From JBGQDM01 sp041495845 (lineage in GTDB: Bacteria; Acidobacteriota; Terriglobia; Terriglobales; Acidobacteriaceae), in contig JBGQDM010000023.1 of assembly GCA_041495845.1 (NCBI GenBank), positions 1 to 35,593 of the forward strand: 35,593 bases of DNA, read 5' to 3'. Below the pieces are notes generated by a model, which had not been told where the DNA came from, made no database searches, and saw only the letters and a list, made by a program, of their open reading frames with translations. Of the stretch, positions 7,390-17,006 are shown piece after piece. Each line of letters opens with the position of its first letter. Within the stretch, counting starts at the first letter, position 1. The position numbers and the translations under genes were made by a program.

Positions 7390-8088
7390 ATGAAAGTAAT
7401 CAGAATCACCAGCACAGCCATCCTGTCCTTGTTTGTTGGAATCGCTGCTCCTGCTTACGCACAGCATGAGCAGCAGGGCGAAAAGCAAGACCACTCTCAA
7501 CAGCAACAGAGCAGGCACGAGCAAGCCAAGTCTGAACGGCGCCATGCTCAACAGCAAGGTCAGTCAGACCACCGGCAGCCACAGCACACCCAGCAACAGC
7601 AGAGGCCGGAGCGGAACCAGCAGAAACCAAGCGCGCAGCGGCAGCAGCAGTCAGACCGAGTCCGACAGCATCCCCAACGGGCTCAACAACAGCGAGGCGA
7701 GCAACACGGCCAGCGCACGCAGGAACAGCAACGCCTCCATCAGAGCGCCTGGCAGCAGCATCGGGCACGCAGTTGGGATTCCGACCACCGCACCTGGCAA
7801 CAACGTGGCGGCTACCACGGCTACCGCATCCCTGACTACCGGTACCGTGGATACTTTGGGCCGGACCATGGATTCCGTATCTACGGCCTCCCCTTCCGGG
7901 TGGTTCGTGGCTACCCACGCTTCCAGTACCGGGGTTATTGGTTTAGTCCCGTGGATCCATGGCCAGAATATTGGGCGAATGACTGGTACGACACCGACGA
8001 CGTCTATATCATCTACGTCGACCGTGGTTACTACCTGCACAACCGCCGGTATCCCACCACCGGCATTGCCATCAACATCTCGATGTAG
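7390..8088 (+). CDS. Secreted Gln/His/Arg-rich protein with a Tyr-rich C-terminal domain
   Basis: This 232-residue protein starts at ATG 7390, preceded by GGAGG at 7377, and has a clear signal peptide (MKVIRITSTAILSLFVGIAAPAYA, cut near residue 24). Residues about 25-135 are low complexity, dominated by Gln, His, Arg, Ser and Glu. The C-terminal hundred residues are Tyr/Gly/Arg-rich and contain GPDHGFRIYGLPFRVV, FQYRGYWFSPVDPWPEYW and DDVYIIYVDRGYYL, which look like a small beta domain common in exported proteins of soil bacteria. A perfect intrinsic terminator follows ten bases after the stop. Function is unknown; an envelope or periplasmic location is inferred. Confidence 0.8.
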   Translation: MKVIRITSTAILSLFVGIAAPAYAQHEQQGEKQDHSQQQQSRHEQAKSERRHAQQQGQSDHRQPQHTQQQQRPERNQQKPSAQRQQQSDRVRQHPQRAQQQRGEQHGQRTQEQQRLHQSAWQQHRARSWDSDHRTWQQRGGYHGYRIPDYRYRGYFGPDHGFRIYGLPFRVVRGYPRFQYRGYWFSPVDPWPEYWANDWYDTDDVYIIYVDRGYYLHNRRYPTTGIAINISM

Positions 8089-8097
8089 TGGGCCTAC

Positions 8098-8132
8098 CGG
8101 GGTGCAGCTTCGAGAGGGGCTGCACCCCGTTT
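8098..8132 (+). terminator. Intrinsic terminator
   Basis: CGGGGTGCAGC pairs perfectly with GCTGCACCCCG over 11 bp, with a 10-base loop, and the hairpin is followed by a short TTT. It lies between the Gln-rich secreted protein and the DUF3309 gene and should end or attenuate transcription there. Confidence 0.8.
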
Positions 8133-8158
8133 CACGAATCTATGACAAGGAGCAAGCC

Positions 8159-8314
8159 ATGCTCGGAACAGTACTGATCGTGATTTTGATTTTGGCGCTC
8201 TTGGGCGCGCTGCCACGGTGGCCGCACAGTCGGGAGTGGGGCTATTACCCGACCGGCGGACTGGGGCTGGTTCTCTTCATCGTGGTCATTCTTCTGCTTG
8301 TCGGCCGGATTTAA
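8159..8314 (+). CDS. DUF3309-type small membrane protein
   Basis: This 51-residue protein has two hydrophobic helices (about residues 3-18 and 34-49) linked by PRWPHSREWGYYPTGGLG, the hallmark of DUF3309 (LGALPxWPHSRxWGYxPSGGLG). AAGGAG lies six bases before the ATG. It would be an integral inner membrane protein; its role is unknown, although the family is often found with stress-related small membrane genes, in keeping with the Thivi_2564 gene at 6877. It is too short for many gene finders and is easily missed. Confidence 0.85.
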   Translation: MLGTVLIVILILALLGALPRWPHSREWGYYPTGGLGLVLFIVVILLLVGRI

Positions 8315-8318
8315 AGCC

Positions 8319-9641
8319 GTGGGTCACTCGCCAATACCGCCAGGCACCATCGCCCAAGGGTGGCGCCTGGCATTTACATCTGCCGCCATTCTTCTTCTCG
8401 TCATCCTGATGTGCAGCGGGGCTTCATACGGCTACTCGGTTCTGACCCACGAGGAGATCGTGGACTTACTCTGGACCGACCAACTCCGGCCTCTCCTGCT
8501 AAAGCGATATCCGGGACTGTCGGAAGATCAGATCAGGGAAGCGCACGCCTACGCATACGGAGGCGCCGTCATCCAGGACCTTGGCTACTACCCGTTCGGC
8601 AGCACGGAATTCAGCAGCCTGGTGCATTACGTCCGCAGCGGAGACTTCGTTCGAGAACTGCTGCTCCAAAGCCAGGATGTCAACGAGTACGCCTTCGCCT
8701 TGGGCGCCCTGTCACACTATGCGTCCGATATCGCCGGTCACCCGGCGGTCAACCACGCCGTCGCCATCCAATATCCGAAACTCAGGGCGAAGTTTGGCGA
8801 GTCTGTCCGGTATGCGCAGGACAAGACGGCGCATTTGAAAACGGAGTTTGGGTTCGACACGGTGCAAGTCGCGAAGAATCGTTATGCGTCGCAGCAGTAC
8901 CATGATTTCATCGGATTCAAAGTGTCCAAGCCCCTACTGGAGCGAGTGTTTCCCATCGTCTACGGGGTGGAGCTAGGCGATGTGCTTATCCACGAGGACC
9001 TGGCGGTGGGCTCCTATCGATTCGCTGTTAGTCAGCTGATTCCGCACATGACCCAGGTCGCGCTGCAAACCCACAAAAAAGACCTGATGCGCGAAACGCC
9101 GAATTTCGCAAAACAGAAGTTCCTGTATCGCCTTTCCCGCTCCCACTATGAAAAAGAATGGGGCAAGGACTACGTGAAGCCGGGGTTGGGGACGCGGATT
9201 CTGTCGACCATTTTGCGCTATATGCCGAAAATCGGCCCCTTCAAAGGCCTGGCGTTTAACAACCCGACCCCACAAACCGAAGACCTCTATATCAAGAGCA
9301 TCAATGCGACGGTCGATCAATACCGCGCCTTCCTCGAACAAGTGCGCACCGACACCCTGGTTCTTCCCAACTGCGATTTTGACAGCGGCCGGCCAACGAA
9401 AGCCGCGGAATACTCACTTACGGACAAAACCTACGCCAAGTTACTGGGAAGGTTGTTTGACCACAAATTCGACCGCACCTCGCCAGAACTGCGCGCCAAT
9501 ATTCTCCAGTTCTATTCCGACCTGGAGGCGCCGATCGAGACGAAGAGTGACATGGTTCGCTGGCAGGATGTGCTGCGGTCGCTGGAACAGTTGAGGGCGA
9601 GGACGCCAGTCTCGGCCATGTCGGCGAATCCAGCGCAGTAA
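8319..9641 (+). CDS. Exported zinc-dependent phospholipase C/S1-P1-like protein
   Basis: The product (about 440 residues) opens with an N-terminal hydrophobic segment (FTSAAILLLVILMCSGASYG) that acts as signal peptide or anchor. It then follows the Zn_dep_PLPC (PF00882-like) pattern: a first His just after the mature N-terminus (YSVLTHEEIVDLLW), HAYAYGGAVIQDLGYYPFG, HYVRSGDF, and FALGALSHYASDIAGHPAVNHAVA, whose His and Asp residues match the trinuclear zinc site. The C-terminal half has no motif I recognise. I used the GTG at 8319; a TTG at 8298 overlapping the previous gene and an ATG at about 8412 are alternatives, and no good ribosome binding site decides between them. It may act on phospholipids in the periplasm; the substrate is not established. 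Confidence 0.72.
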   Translation: MGHSPIPPGTIAQGWRLAFTSAAILLLVILMCSGASYGYSVLTHEEIVDLLWTDQLRPLLLKRYPGLSEDQIREAHAYAYGGAVIQDLGYYPFGSTEFSSLVHYVRSGDFVRELLLQSQDVNEYAFALGALSHYASDIAGHPAVNHAVAIQYPKLRAKFGESVRYAQDKTAHLKTEFGFDTVQVAKNRYASQQYHDFIGFKVSKPLLERVFPIVYGVELGDVLIHEDLAVGSYRFAVSQLIPHMTQVALQTHKKDLMRETPNFAKQKFLYRLSRSHYEKEWGKDYVKPGLGTRILSTILRYMPKIGPFKGLAFNNPTPQTEDLYIKSINATVDQYRAFLEQVRTDTLVLPNCDFDSGRPTKAAEYSLTDKTYAKLLGRLFDHKFDRTSPELRANILQFYSDLEAPIETKSDMVRWQDVLRSLEQLRARTPVSAMSANPAQ

Positions 9642-9704
9642 ACCCCTTGTGGCAAAGATCGCCACCCAGCAGAGATTCCCGGTAGTAGCGCCTTTGGGGG
9701 GCAA

Positions 9705-9780
9705 TGGTGGCCAGGGACGGACTCGAACCGCCGACGCCAGCCTTTTCAGGGCTGCGCTCTACCACCTGAGCTACCTGGCC
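9705..9780 (-). tRNA. tRNA-Phe (GAA), CCA encoded
   Basis: The minus strand folds as a canonical cloverleaf: acceptor GGCCAGG/CCTGGCC, D-arm with AGCTCAGGTGGTAGAGC, anticodon stem CAGCC/GGCTG around loop CTGAAAA (anticodon GAA), variable loop, and T-arm with GGTTCGAGTCC. A 3' ACCA is encoded (9705-9708). It is convergent with the phospholipase gene. Confidence 0.97.
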
Positions 9781-9862
9781 ACTTCTTTCCAGCGCACGGC
9801 GAGCACCGCGCTCAACTCCCCGGCCAAAAACTTGAGACGGGAACGAAGCTGGAACAAAAATC

Positions 9863-9871
9863 ATTATAGCA
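9863..9871 (-). promoter_or_regulatory. Extended -10 promoter of tRNA-Phe
   Basis: The minus strand reads TGC-TATAAT, a perfect extended -10 element. A start near 9856 would give a leader of about 75 bases before the mature tRNA. It lies just after the hutI stop, so the tRNA has its own promoter. The -35 is weak (CTGACG at 9888-9893, long spacing). Confidence 0.65.
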
Positions 9872-9910
9872 ATCGGCCGCGGCAGGCCGTCAGCGCCGCC
9901 GGCCTCTGCT

Positions 9911-11253
9911 TCAATTAGCGCGCTCGGCTTCGCTTTGAATCGCACCGTTCATCACCGTAAACGCACAGTGCTGGGCCGCAAACCAATAGGCAATCTCGCG
10001 GTAGTCATCCACCTCGAACACTGCGAGGTCGGCATCTTTGCCCGGTTCGATGCTGCCTTTGCGGGCAGCCAGACGCAGCGCCCAGGCGCCGTTGATGGTC
10101 GCCGCAGCGATCGCTTCCTCGGGCAACATTTTCATTTGCGTGCACGCCAGCGAGAGCACAAACGGCATGCTCGGTGTGGGCGACGATCCCGGGTTGTAGT
10201 CCGTGGCCAGGGCCACCGGCACTCCCGCATCAATCAATTTCCGCGCGTTGGGATACGGATGGCCAAGAAAATAGTTGGCCCCCGGAACGAACGTGGCGAT
10301 GGTCTGGTGCCTCGCGAGCTGCGGGATGTCGTCTTCGTTCACATGGTCCATGTGGTCGAACGAAGCTGGATGAAAGCGCAGGAAAGGCCAGAGGTCCGTT
10401 TGCGTCAACTGGCACATGTGCGCTCGCACCGCCAGGCCGTGCTGTTCCGCAGCTTCGAAAATCTTCTCCGTGTCGGCCCCGGTAAATGCGCCGCGGTCAC
10501 AGAAGACATCAACAAACTGCGCCAGCTTCCGCTTCGCCGCCTGGGGAATCATTTTTTCGCAGATTTCGCGCACATATTGCGCCGGCTTGTCACGAAACTC
10601 CGGCGGTACCGCATGGGCGCCGAGTAGCGTCGCCACCACCGTGCCTGGCCACTGTTGCGCCGCTTCGCGAATCACCTCGAGTGACTTGATTTCAGACTCC
10701 ACGCTCAGCCCGTAACCGGACTTCGCTTCCACCGTCGTCGTGCCCTGCCGGGACATCTGCCGGAATGCCGCCAGGGTTTTCTCCACCAACAGATTCTTCG
10801 CCGCCTTCCGTACTCCCGCGATGCTGGAACGAATGCCTCCGCCCGCCTCCGCAATCTCTTCGTAGGTCGCACCGCTGATGCGCTTTTCGAAATCAACCAA
10901 CCGCGGTGAAGCAAAGACTGGATGCGTGTGTGAATCCACAAATCCGGGCAAGACCACCATGCCGCCGCAGTCAATCTCGCGAACCTTCTTCTTGTTTTTC
11001 TTGTACCAGGGATCGCGCAGCGCGTCTTTCGTTTGCCCAACGGAAACGATGCGCCCACCGGCGCAGAGGACGGCACCGTCCGTAATGATGCCCAGCTCTC
11101 TCAGATCCGCCGCGCAGCGAGCGCCGGCGCTGCCTGATGCAGCCCGCAACGTCAGCAATTGCCGGATATTCAGCAGGAGAACAGGCTGGGCGGGATTGGG
11201 TCGCGCCGGGCGCTGCGCAGCCGATTTTCGCGCCTCCCTGCCGGCCTCAGCTC

Positions 11254-11257
<4 letters not shown>
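9911..11257 (-). CDS. hutI: Imidazolonepropionase
   Basis: HutI hydrolyses 4-imidazolone-5-propanoate to N-formimino-L-glutamate, the third step of histidine degradation, in the cytoplasm. The protein is an amidohydrolase: LPGFVDSHTHPVFAS (around residue 105) gives the metal-binding His-x-His, followed by a Lys/Tyr-containing KSGYGLSVESEIKSLEV, AVRAHMCQ and FDHMDHV with further His ligands, and LATDYNPGSSPTPSMPF with the active-site Asp. At 448 residues it is some 40 longer than usual because of an N-terminal extension, so the true start may be later. Its ATG overlaps the hutU stop (ATGA), showing coupling. hutH and the formiminoglutamate-processing genes are not in the window. Confidence 0.93.
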
Positions 11258-12957
<1,700 letters not shown>

Positions 12958-12997
12958 ACTGCCATGGTAGTGCGGCGGCAAGGTAGGACGCAATGGA

Positions 12998-13039
12998 AGC
13001 TGACGGCTGAAAGCTGATAGCTCTGAGCTACCAGCTGCT
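12998..13039. repeat. Heptanucleotide tandem repeat (consensus RGCTGAN)
   Basis: Six consecutive 7-mers each begin with (A/G)GCT: AGCTGAC, GGCTGAA, AGCTGAT, AGCTCTG, AGCTACC, AGCTGCT. The array starts in the gap before hutU and runs over the stop codon (13028-13030) into the last codons of the second pseudopilin. The last three units are diverged. Confidence 0.6.
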
Positions 13040-13426
13040 GTACGCCGCGCCATCCGCCGCGTTGCCCTGGCAATTGCTATGCACGTCCACAATGCCGGGC
13101 TGTTGCTGGTCCACCGCCAGCAGGGTGTCTTCTTCGACGGCCACCCAGTCCTTCTGTCCCGTGCACGGGTCGTTGGGCAGTTCTTTCAGATAGCCGGCCT
13201 GCACCAAATCGTCGAGCGATTGCGGGGCGCGTTGTTTATCCAGCGTGAACTCGGAGATCTGATTGCGCAGCGTAAACAGGTTTTGCCGCAGCACGGAATC
13301 TCTGGCGCGTAGCACTGACTGCCGGTAACTGGGGACAGCCACCGCCAGCAAGATCATGATCACGCTGATCACGATCAGCATTTCGATCAAGGTAAATCCC
13401 GCCTGTTGTGTCCGCCGCCTTACCAT
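13028..13426 (-). CDS. Type II/IV secretion pseudopilin (GspG-like)
   Basis: This 132-residue prepilin has a short basic leader and a prepilin peptidase site, QQAGFTLIEMLIVISVIMILL: cleavage after Gly, mature Phe1, conserved Glu5, then a hydrophobic helix. The C-terminal domain includes LRNQISEFTLDKQRAPQSLDDLV and LPNDPCTGQKDWV, the pattern of major pseudopilins (GspG), with one further Cys (SNCQ). It would form the short periplasmic pseudopilus with the gene upstream, whose end it overlaps by seven bases. No prepilin peptidase, ATPase or platform gene lies in the window. Its 3' end carries the heptanucleotide repeat, so the last residues (AAYSSW) may be poorly conserved. Confidence 0.88.
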   Translation of the reverse strand: MVRRRTQQAGFTLIEMLIVISVIMILLAVAVPSYRQSVLRARDSVLRQNLFTLRNQISEFTLDKQRAPQSLDDLVQAGYLKELPNDPCTGQKDWVAVEEDTLLAVDQQQPGIVDVHSNCQGNAADGAAYSSW

Positions 13427-13911
13427 TCCTTGTATTTCGTCCCGTCCAGTCCGGTATCTTCCGATTTTGAGAACACGTCAAACACGTTCTGCCCGCCCCA
13501 CGATTCCGACTGCGGATCATCCTGCATGGAGCGCATGCCCCATTCATCCTTGCCGGTCATCGGGTCCCGCGGAATGCGGCGCAGGAAACGGACTTTGTGC
13601 GTCCCTACGTTTTCGCCGTTCACCAGTGTGTCGAGATCGGGTGGATAACCCTCCGAACCCACCTTTACCTGAAACGCTCCGCGATCCGCGGCGTCCTTGT
13701 AACGATCAATGGCATCGCGCATTTCCCACAGCGAATGGCGCAGATCGCGTTCCCGCTGGCGCTTGATGCCAATCCGCACCATGGGAACCGCCAGACCGGT
13801 CAAGATCACCAGAATGGCCGTGGCCACGATGAGTTCAATCAGCGAGAAGCCACGGCGGCGGCGGGCGACGGCGCCCGAAGAGGATGCGCGAGGTTTTACG
13901 AGACCTGCCAT
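13420..13911 (-). CDS. Type II/IV secretion pseudopilin
   Basis: This 163-residue prepilin has a long positively charged leader (VARRRRG) and the processing site GFSLIELIVATAILVILTG with conserved Glu5. The globular part contains LRHSLWEMRDAIDRYKDAADRGAF, YPPDLDTLV and FLRRIPRDPMTGKDEWGMRS, matching GspG/GspH-like pseudopilins in this kind of operon. Its ATG overlaps the secretin stop by one base (TAATG), indicating coupled translation, and its own end overlaps the next pseudopilin. It probably forms a pseudopilus passing through, or working with, the secretin encoded before it. Confidence 0.88.
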   Translation of the reverse strand: MAGLVKPRASSSGAVARRRRGFSLIELIVATAILVILTGLAVPMVRIGIKRQRERDLRHSLWEMRDAIDRYKDAADRGAFQVKVGSEGYPPDLDTLVNGENVGTHKVRFLRRIPRDPMTGKDEWGMRSMQDDPQSESWGGQNVFDVFSKSEDTGLDGTKYKEW

Positions 13912-16259
13912 TACTGGATCGTGACCGCTGCCTGCGCGGGTGAAACGGTGATGGACTGCATTCCAGGATCACGCGCGCCGCCCTGACGGACCGCCACCAG
14001 GGAACGACCAGCGCCCTTGGCCATGAAGGTCACCGTGAACACCATGCCTTGCCCGCTGACGCCAGCGGTGCCCGGCGGGCGGGTGGCATTCATTTGCAAG
14101 GTGCCCGACTCCGGATCGTCACGGTGAACCAGAGCTACCGCTTGCCCGTCTTGCGACAGGAAAGCGCCGTTGGAGACATTCACCACCTGGAGAAAACGCG
14201 GGTCATACGAGATTTGTACCGGGATGGCATACACGTTCTGTGCGCCTGCGATATTCAAGTTCAACACAAACGTGGTACCCGTCCCTTGCGCAATGGTGGG
14301 CGGATCAAACTGGAAGGCAGCGGCCATGGGCGGGTTGCTGGCGGCCGGGCTGGGTGAAGCTGCGGCTGGTGGCGGCGCACTCTGGGTTTGGGGCGCGGCC
14401 GCAGGCGCCTGGTTTTCCACGGCGGGCGGCGTCGCAGGTTGGCCTTGCTGTGGAGCCGGGGTTGGAGTGGCCGGCGCTACGGGCTGCGGCTTTGGCGTTT
14501 CCACTGGACGGCTCATCCGCCGCAGCTCAATTGCATTGCCCGTGCCGATTCCGATCGCCCGTTCATTGAGTTCAGACACTTCCTGCCCGCGAATAATGTG
14601 CGGAATCAGCGCAAACACAATTTCGTTCTGCCGATGCTCCACATCGGTTTCTGAAAACAGATATTTGAAGAGCGGAATCTGCGCCAAGCCAGGAATCCCC
14701 TTCAGCGAGCGAATGTCGCTGTCTTCAAAAATCCCGCCCAATAGATTGACTTCGCCTTCCTTCAGCCGAATCTCGTGCTCAATCTTGCGCTGGCCGATGG
14801 TGGGCTGGTTGATGCCGCCAATGTTGTTGGTGCCGGTAACCGAGGAAACATCCAGCATCAGCTTGAGCGTGACCTCGCGCCCGGCGTGCACCCGTGGCGT
14901 GATGTCAATGTTCACGCCCACATCGAGATATTGAAACTGGGTGTTCACGAGCGGGTTGATGCCCACGCCGCCAATGCCCGGCTGGAATGAACCGGTAGCC
15001 ACAGGCACACGGTCACCGATCTTGAGGGATGCCTTCTGCCCATCCAACGCCCGGATTTGCGGGTTCTGGATCAGCTTGGTGTTGTTATCGCTCATCAGCG
15101 CCGTCACTGACGCCGGCGGAATCGTGACCTGGAAATCGGTGGCATTCAAATTCGCCAGCCGGTTCAGGTTGATGCCGGAAGTATTGCTGCCAGTGCTGTT
15201 CGTGGTGGTCGTGGTCGTAGTCGTCGTGGTGGTGGGAGTGGTGATGTTCGGCTGCAGCACCACGCTTGCCGTTGTGGGCGGGCTGATGCCCAGATTTCGC
15301 ATCTTGGTCCGGCTCACCTGCATGATGGCAACTTCCACCAGGACTTCCGGCCGCGCCTTGTCAATGTCGCCAATCATCTTCTGGGCCAGCGCGATCTGGT
15401 CCGGCGTGCCCCGCACCACAATCGCGCTCTGCGCCGGCAACTGCTGGATGCGGGGAATCTCCAGCACCGTCCGCAACGCGTTCACCAGATCCTGCAACTC
15501 CGTCGGCGTGGAAAGATTGGAAAGATAAAAAGTTTTGATGACGTTCTGCTCAATTTCCTTACGCTTGGCGGGAGTGTCGGAGGCGATGAAAATCGTGTTG
15601 GGCGTCACCGGACGCCAGAAAGTTTTCGATTCCAGCGAAACAATTTCCAGCGCATCTTCCAGGGTCACGCTGTTGAGCTCGATGCGAATGCGCCGCGAAG
15701 TGTAATCCGGATCAAACAACACGTTGATCCCCGCCAGCTTGCCCACCGTCTCATAAATGATCTTGGTATCTTCCGTGAGCTTGAGTGTGATGGGGACGTT
15801 GGCAATGGGCGCCAGGTCGACCGGCCCCGCCGCCTGCTCCACTCGGCGCTTCAGAGGGTTCTCCGCCGCCGCCGGCGCCTTAGCGCCCTGGGCCGCCTCC
15901 AACATCTGCTGCGTCCGCCTCATCTCCTGGACGGCGATGAAACTGGAAGTGTCAATCTGGGCCGCTTTCTGGAACTCAGCCAGCGCTTCTTCCAGCCTGC
16001 CCGCATCACGCAGCAACTGCCCCCGGTGCACGTGAGAGGCCCCCGCCAGGAAGCGCAGGCGCTCATAGGCAGCGCGGTACTTCAGGTCCTGCGGTTTCTG
16101 GTCGTAAGCCTGTTTGATGAACTCGAAGGCTTGCTCGTAGTTTTGGCGCGCCTCGGCTTCCTTGCCTTTGTTGTAGAGCGCGCCGGGGCTTTCAGCCCCC
16201 AATGGCCACGCGAGAGCGAGAATCAAGGCAGCAATTGCCGCCGGGCGCTTTGCTTTCAT
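13911..16259 (-). CDS. Secretin with N-terminal TPR and C-terminal cohesin-like domain (GspD/PilQ family)
   Basis: The 782-residue outer membrane channel begins at ATG 16259, chosen for GAGGAA eight bases upstream. A signal peptide (to about residue 22) is followed by TPR-like helices (about 25-120), N0/N1-type secretin domains (about 150-280, including ITLKLTEDTKIIYETVGKLAGINVLFD and VVRGTPDQIALAQKMIGDID), and the secretin barrel (about 300-560: VEVAIMQVSR, LDGQKASLKIGDRVPVATG, VGVNIDITPRVH, EVNLLGGIFEDSD, PGLAQIPLFKYLFS). A Thr-run of 11 residues lies near 345-355. After a Pro/Ala/Gln linker (about 590-650) the last 130 residues resemble a cohesin beta-sandwich (PVQISYDPRFLQVVNVSNGAFL). Two pseudopilin genes follow directly, suggesting a type II secretion or type IV pilus-like machine whose other parts lie elsewhere. 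Confidence 0.92.
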   Translation of the reverse strand: MKAKRPAAIAALILALAWPLGAESPGALYNKGKEAEARQNYEQAFEFIKQAYDQKPQDLKYRAAYERLRFLAGASHVHRGQLLRDAGRLEEALAEFQKAAQIDTSSFIAVQEMRRTQQMLEAAQGAKAPAAAENPLKRRVEQAAGPVDLAPIANVPITLKLTEDTKIIYETVGKLAGINVLFDPDYTSRRIRIELNSVTLEDALEIVSLESKTFWRPVTPNTIFIASDTPAKRKEIEQNVIKTFYLSNLSTPTELQDLVNALRTVLEIPRIQQLPAQSAIVVRGTPDQIALAQKMIGDIDKARPEVLVEVAIMQVSRTKMRNLGISPPTTASVVLQPNITTPTTTTTTTTTTTNSTGSNTSGINLNRLANLNATDFQVTIPPASVTALMSDNNTKLIQNPQIRALDGQKASLKIGDRVPVATGSFQPGIGGVGINPLVNTQFQYLDVGVNIDITPRVHAGREVTLKLMLDVSSVTGTNNIGGINQPTIGQRKIEHEIRLKEGEVNLLGGIFEDSDIRSLKGIPGLAQIPLFKYLFSETDVEHRQNEIVFALIPHIIRGQEVSELNERAIGIGTGNAIELRRMSRPVETPKPQPVAPATPTPAPQQGQPATPPAVENQAPAAAPQTQSAPPPAAASPSPAASNPPMAAAFQFDPPTIAQGTGTTFVLNLNIAGAQNVYAIPVQISYDPRFLQVVNVSNGAFLSQDGQAVALVHRDDPESGTLQMNATRPPGTAGVSGQGMVFTVTFMAKGAGRSLVAVRQGGARDPGMQSITVSPAQAAVTIQ
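15202..15237 (-). repeat. ACN trinucleotide run coding for poly-threonine
   Basis: On the minus strand the bases read as consecutive ACC/ACG/ACT codons giving an 11-Thr run inside the secretin, flanked by TTP and NSTGSNTSG. Codon choice is mixed (ACC, ACG, ACT), so it is not a pure microsatellite. Confidence 0.75.
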
Positions 16260-16354
16260 CAAAATTCTTCCTCGCTGCAAAATCTTGACACCAGACCCGG
16301 CCCCCGGGCGCGGCGGTGGTTCAAGTCCAGTGAAATCAAGGCTTAAGCGACTGG

Positions 16355-16363
16355 ATTATATCA
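16355..16363 (-). promoter_or_regulatory. Extended -10 promoter of the secretin/pseudopilin operon
   Basis: The minus strand reads TGA-TATAAT, a perfect -10 hexamer with the TGn extension. Transcription would start near 16348, leaving a leader of about 90 bases before the secretin ATG. No good -35 is seen. Confidence 0.6.
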
Positions 16364-16436
16364 TCGGCTTCGCGCGATCCGAGGTGACTCCTGTGGTAGC
16401 ATGGCACTCGTTGGTGCTAACCCCCTTAGTACCCCA

Positions 16437-16967
16437 ATGCCTCGCTCACTCAGCCATTCCACCCAGCCCGGCAAGGAGAAGAACCCCCGCCGCGACCCTA
16501 CCGCCGCTGGTTTGCGCGATGCCGCTGTCAATAGGATCGCTTCCCATAACTACTTCTTGCTGGAAAAATTTGAGGCCGGCGTTGTCCTTTCGGGTACCGA
16601 GGTCAAGGCCATCCGCGGCGGTAAGGCCAACCTCAAGGACAGTTACGGCCTGATTAAAGACGGCGAGCTCTGGCTGCTGAACTGCCATATCAGCCCCTAC
16701 GAGCATGGCAGCTACGCCAACCACTCTGCCCTCCGTACCCGCAAGCTGCTGGTCCACGCCGAAGAGCTACGCAAGCTGATCGGAAAGACACAACAAAAAG
16801 GCCTTACGCTGGTCCCCACTCGGATGTACTTCAAGAACGGCCGGGTCAAGATCGAACTGGCCCTGGCCAAGGGTAAACAGCTTTGGGACAAACGCGAGAC
16901 CGACCGCCGCCGCACCGCCGACCGCGAAGCCCGGGAAGCCATTGTCCGCAGCCGCAAAGGGCCCTGA
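16437..16967 (+). CDS. smpB: SsrA-binding protein SmpB
   Basis: SmpB binds tmRNA and brings it to stalled ribosomes for trans-translation. Conserved segments are NRIASHNYFLLEKFEAGVVLSG, TEVKAIRGGKANLKDSYG, LLNCHISPYEHGSYANH, TRKLLVHAEELRKLIGKTQQKGLTLVPTRMYFKNGRVKIELALAKGK and a basic tail starting LWDKRETDRRR, which becomes helical on the ribosome. From ATG 16437 it has 176 residues, about 20 more than usual at the N-terminus; the stretch before NRIASHNY is Pro/Arg-rich and may not be translated from this codon. It is divergent from the secretin operon. The tmRNA gene is not in the window. Confidence 0.95.
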   Translation: MPRSLSHSTQPGKEKNPRRDPTAAGLRDAAVNRIASHNYFLLEKFEAGVVLSGTEVKAIRGGKANLKDSYGLIKDGELWLLNCHISPYEHGSYANHSALRTRKLLVHAEELRKLIGKTQQKGLTLVPTRMYFKNGRVKIELALAKGKQLWDKRETDRRRTADREAREAIVRSRKGP

Positions 16968-16994
16968 CGCCCGTCCGCCCTGCCCCGTCCGCTC

Positions 16995-17000
16995 TATAAT
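16995..17000 (+). promoter_or_regulatory. -10 element directly before xdhC-like gene
   Basis: A perfect TATAAT ends six bases before the GTG start codon of the XdhC-like gene. A transcript begun at the usual distance would start on the start codon itself, so the mRNA is probably leaderless. No ribosome binding site is visible. Confidence 0.55.
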
Positions 17001-17006
17001 GCTGTC

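Noticed and set aside
9642..9704. Terminator between the phospholipase-like gene and tRNA-Phe
   Set aside because: Only a 5-bp imperfect stem (GTGGC/GCCAC) without a T-run is present.
12958..13092. N-terminal extension of urocanase up to position 13092
   Set aside because: The extra 45 residues overlap the pseudopilin and the heptanucleotide repeat and are unlike urocanase; ATG 12957 gives normal family length.
14170..14934. Plus-strand frame of 254 codons opposite the secretin
   Set aside because: Antisense to conserved secretin sequence, with Gly/Ala/Ser-biased composition and no start context.
15202..15240. CRISPR-like or satellite repeat in the secretin region
   Set aside because: It is an in-frame run of mixed Thr codons within a conserved gene, without spacers.
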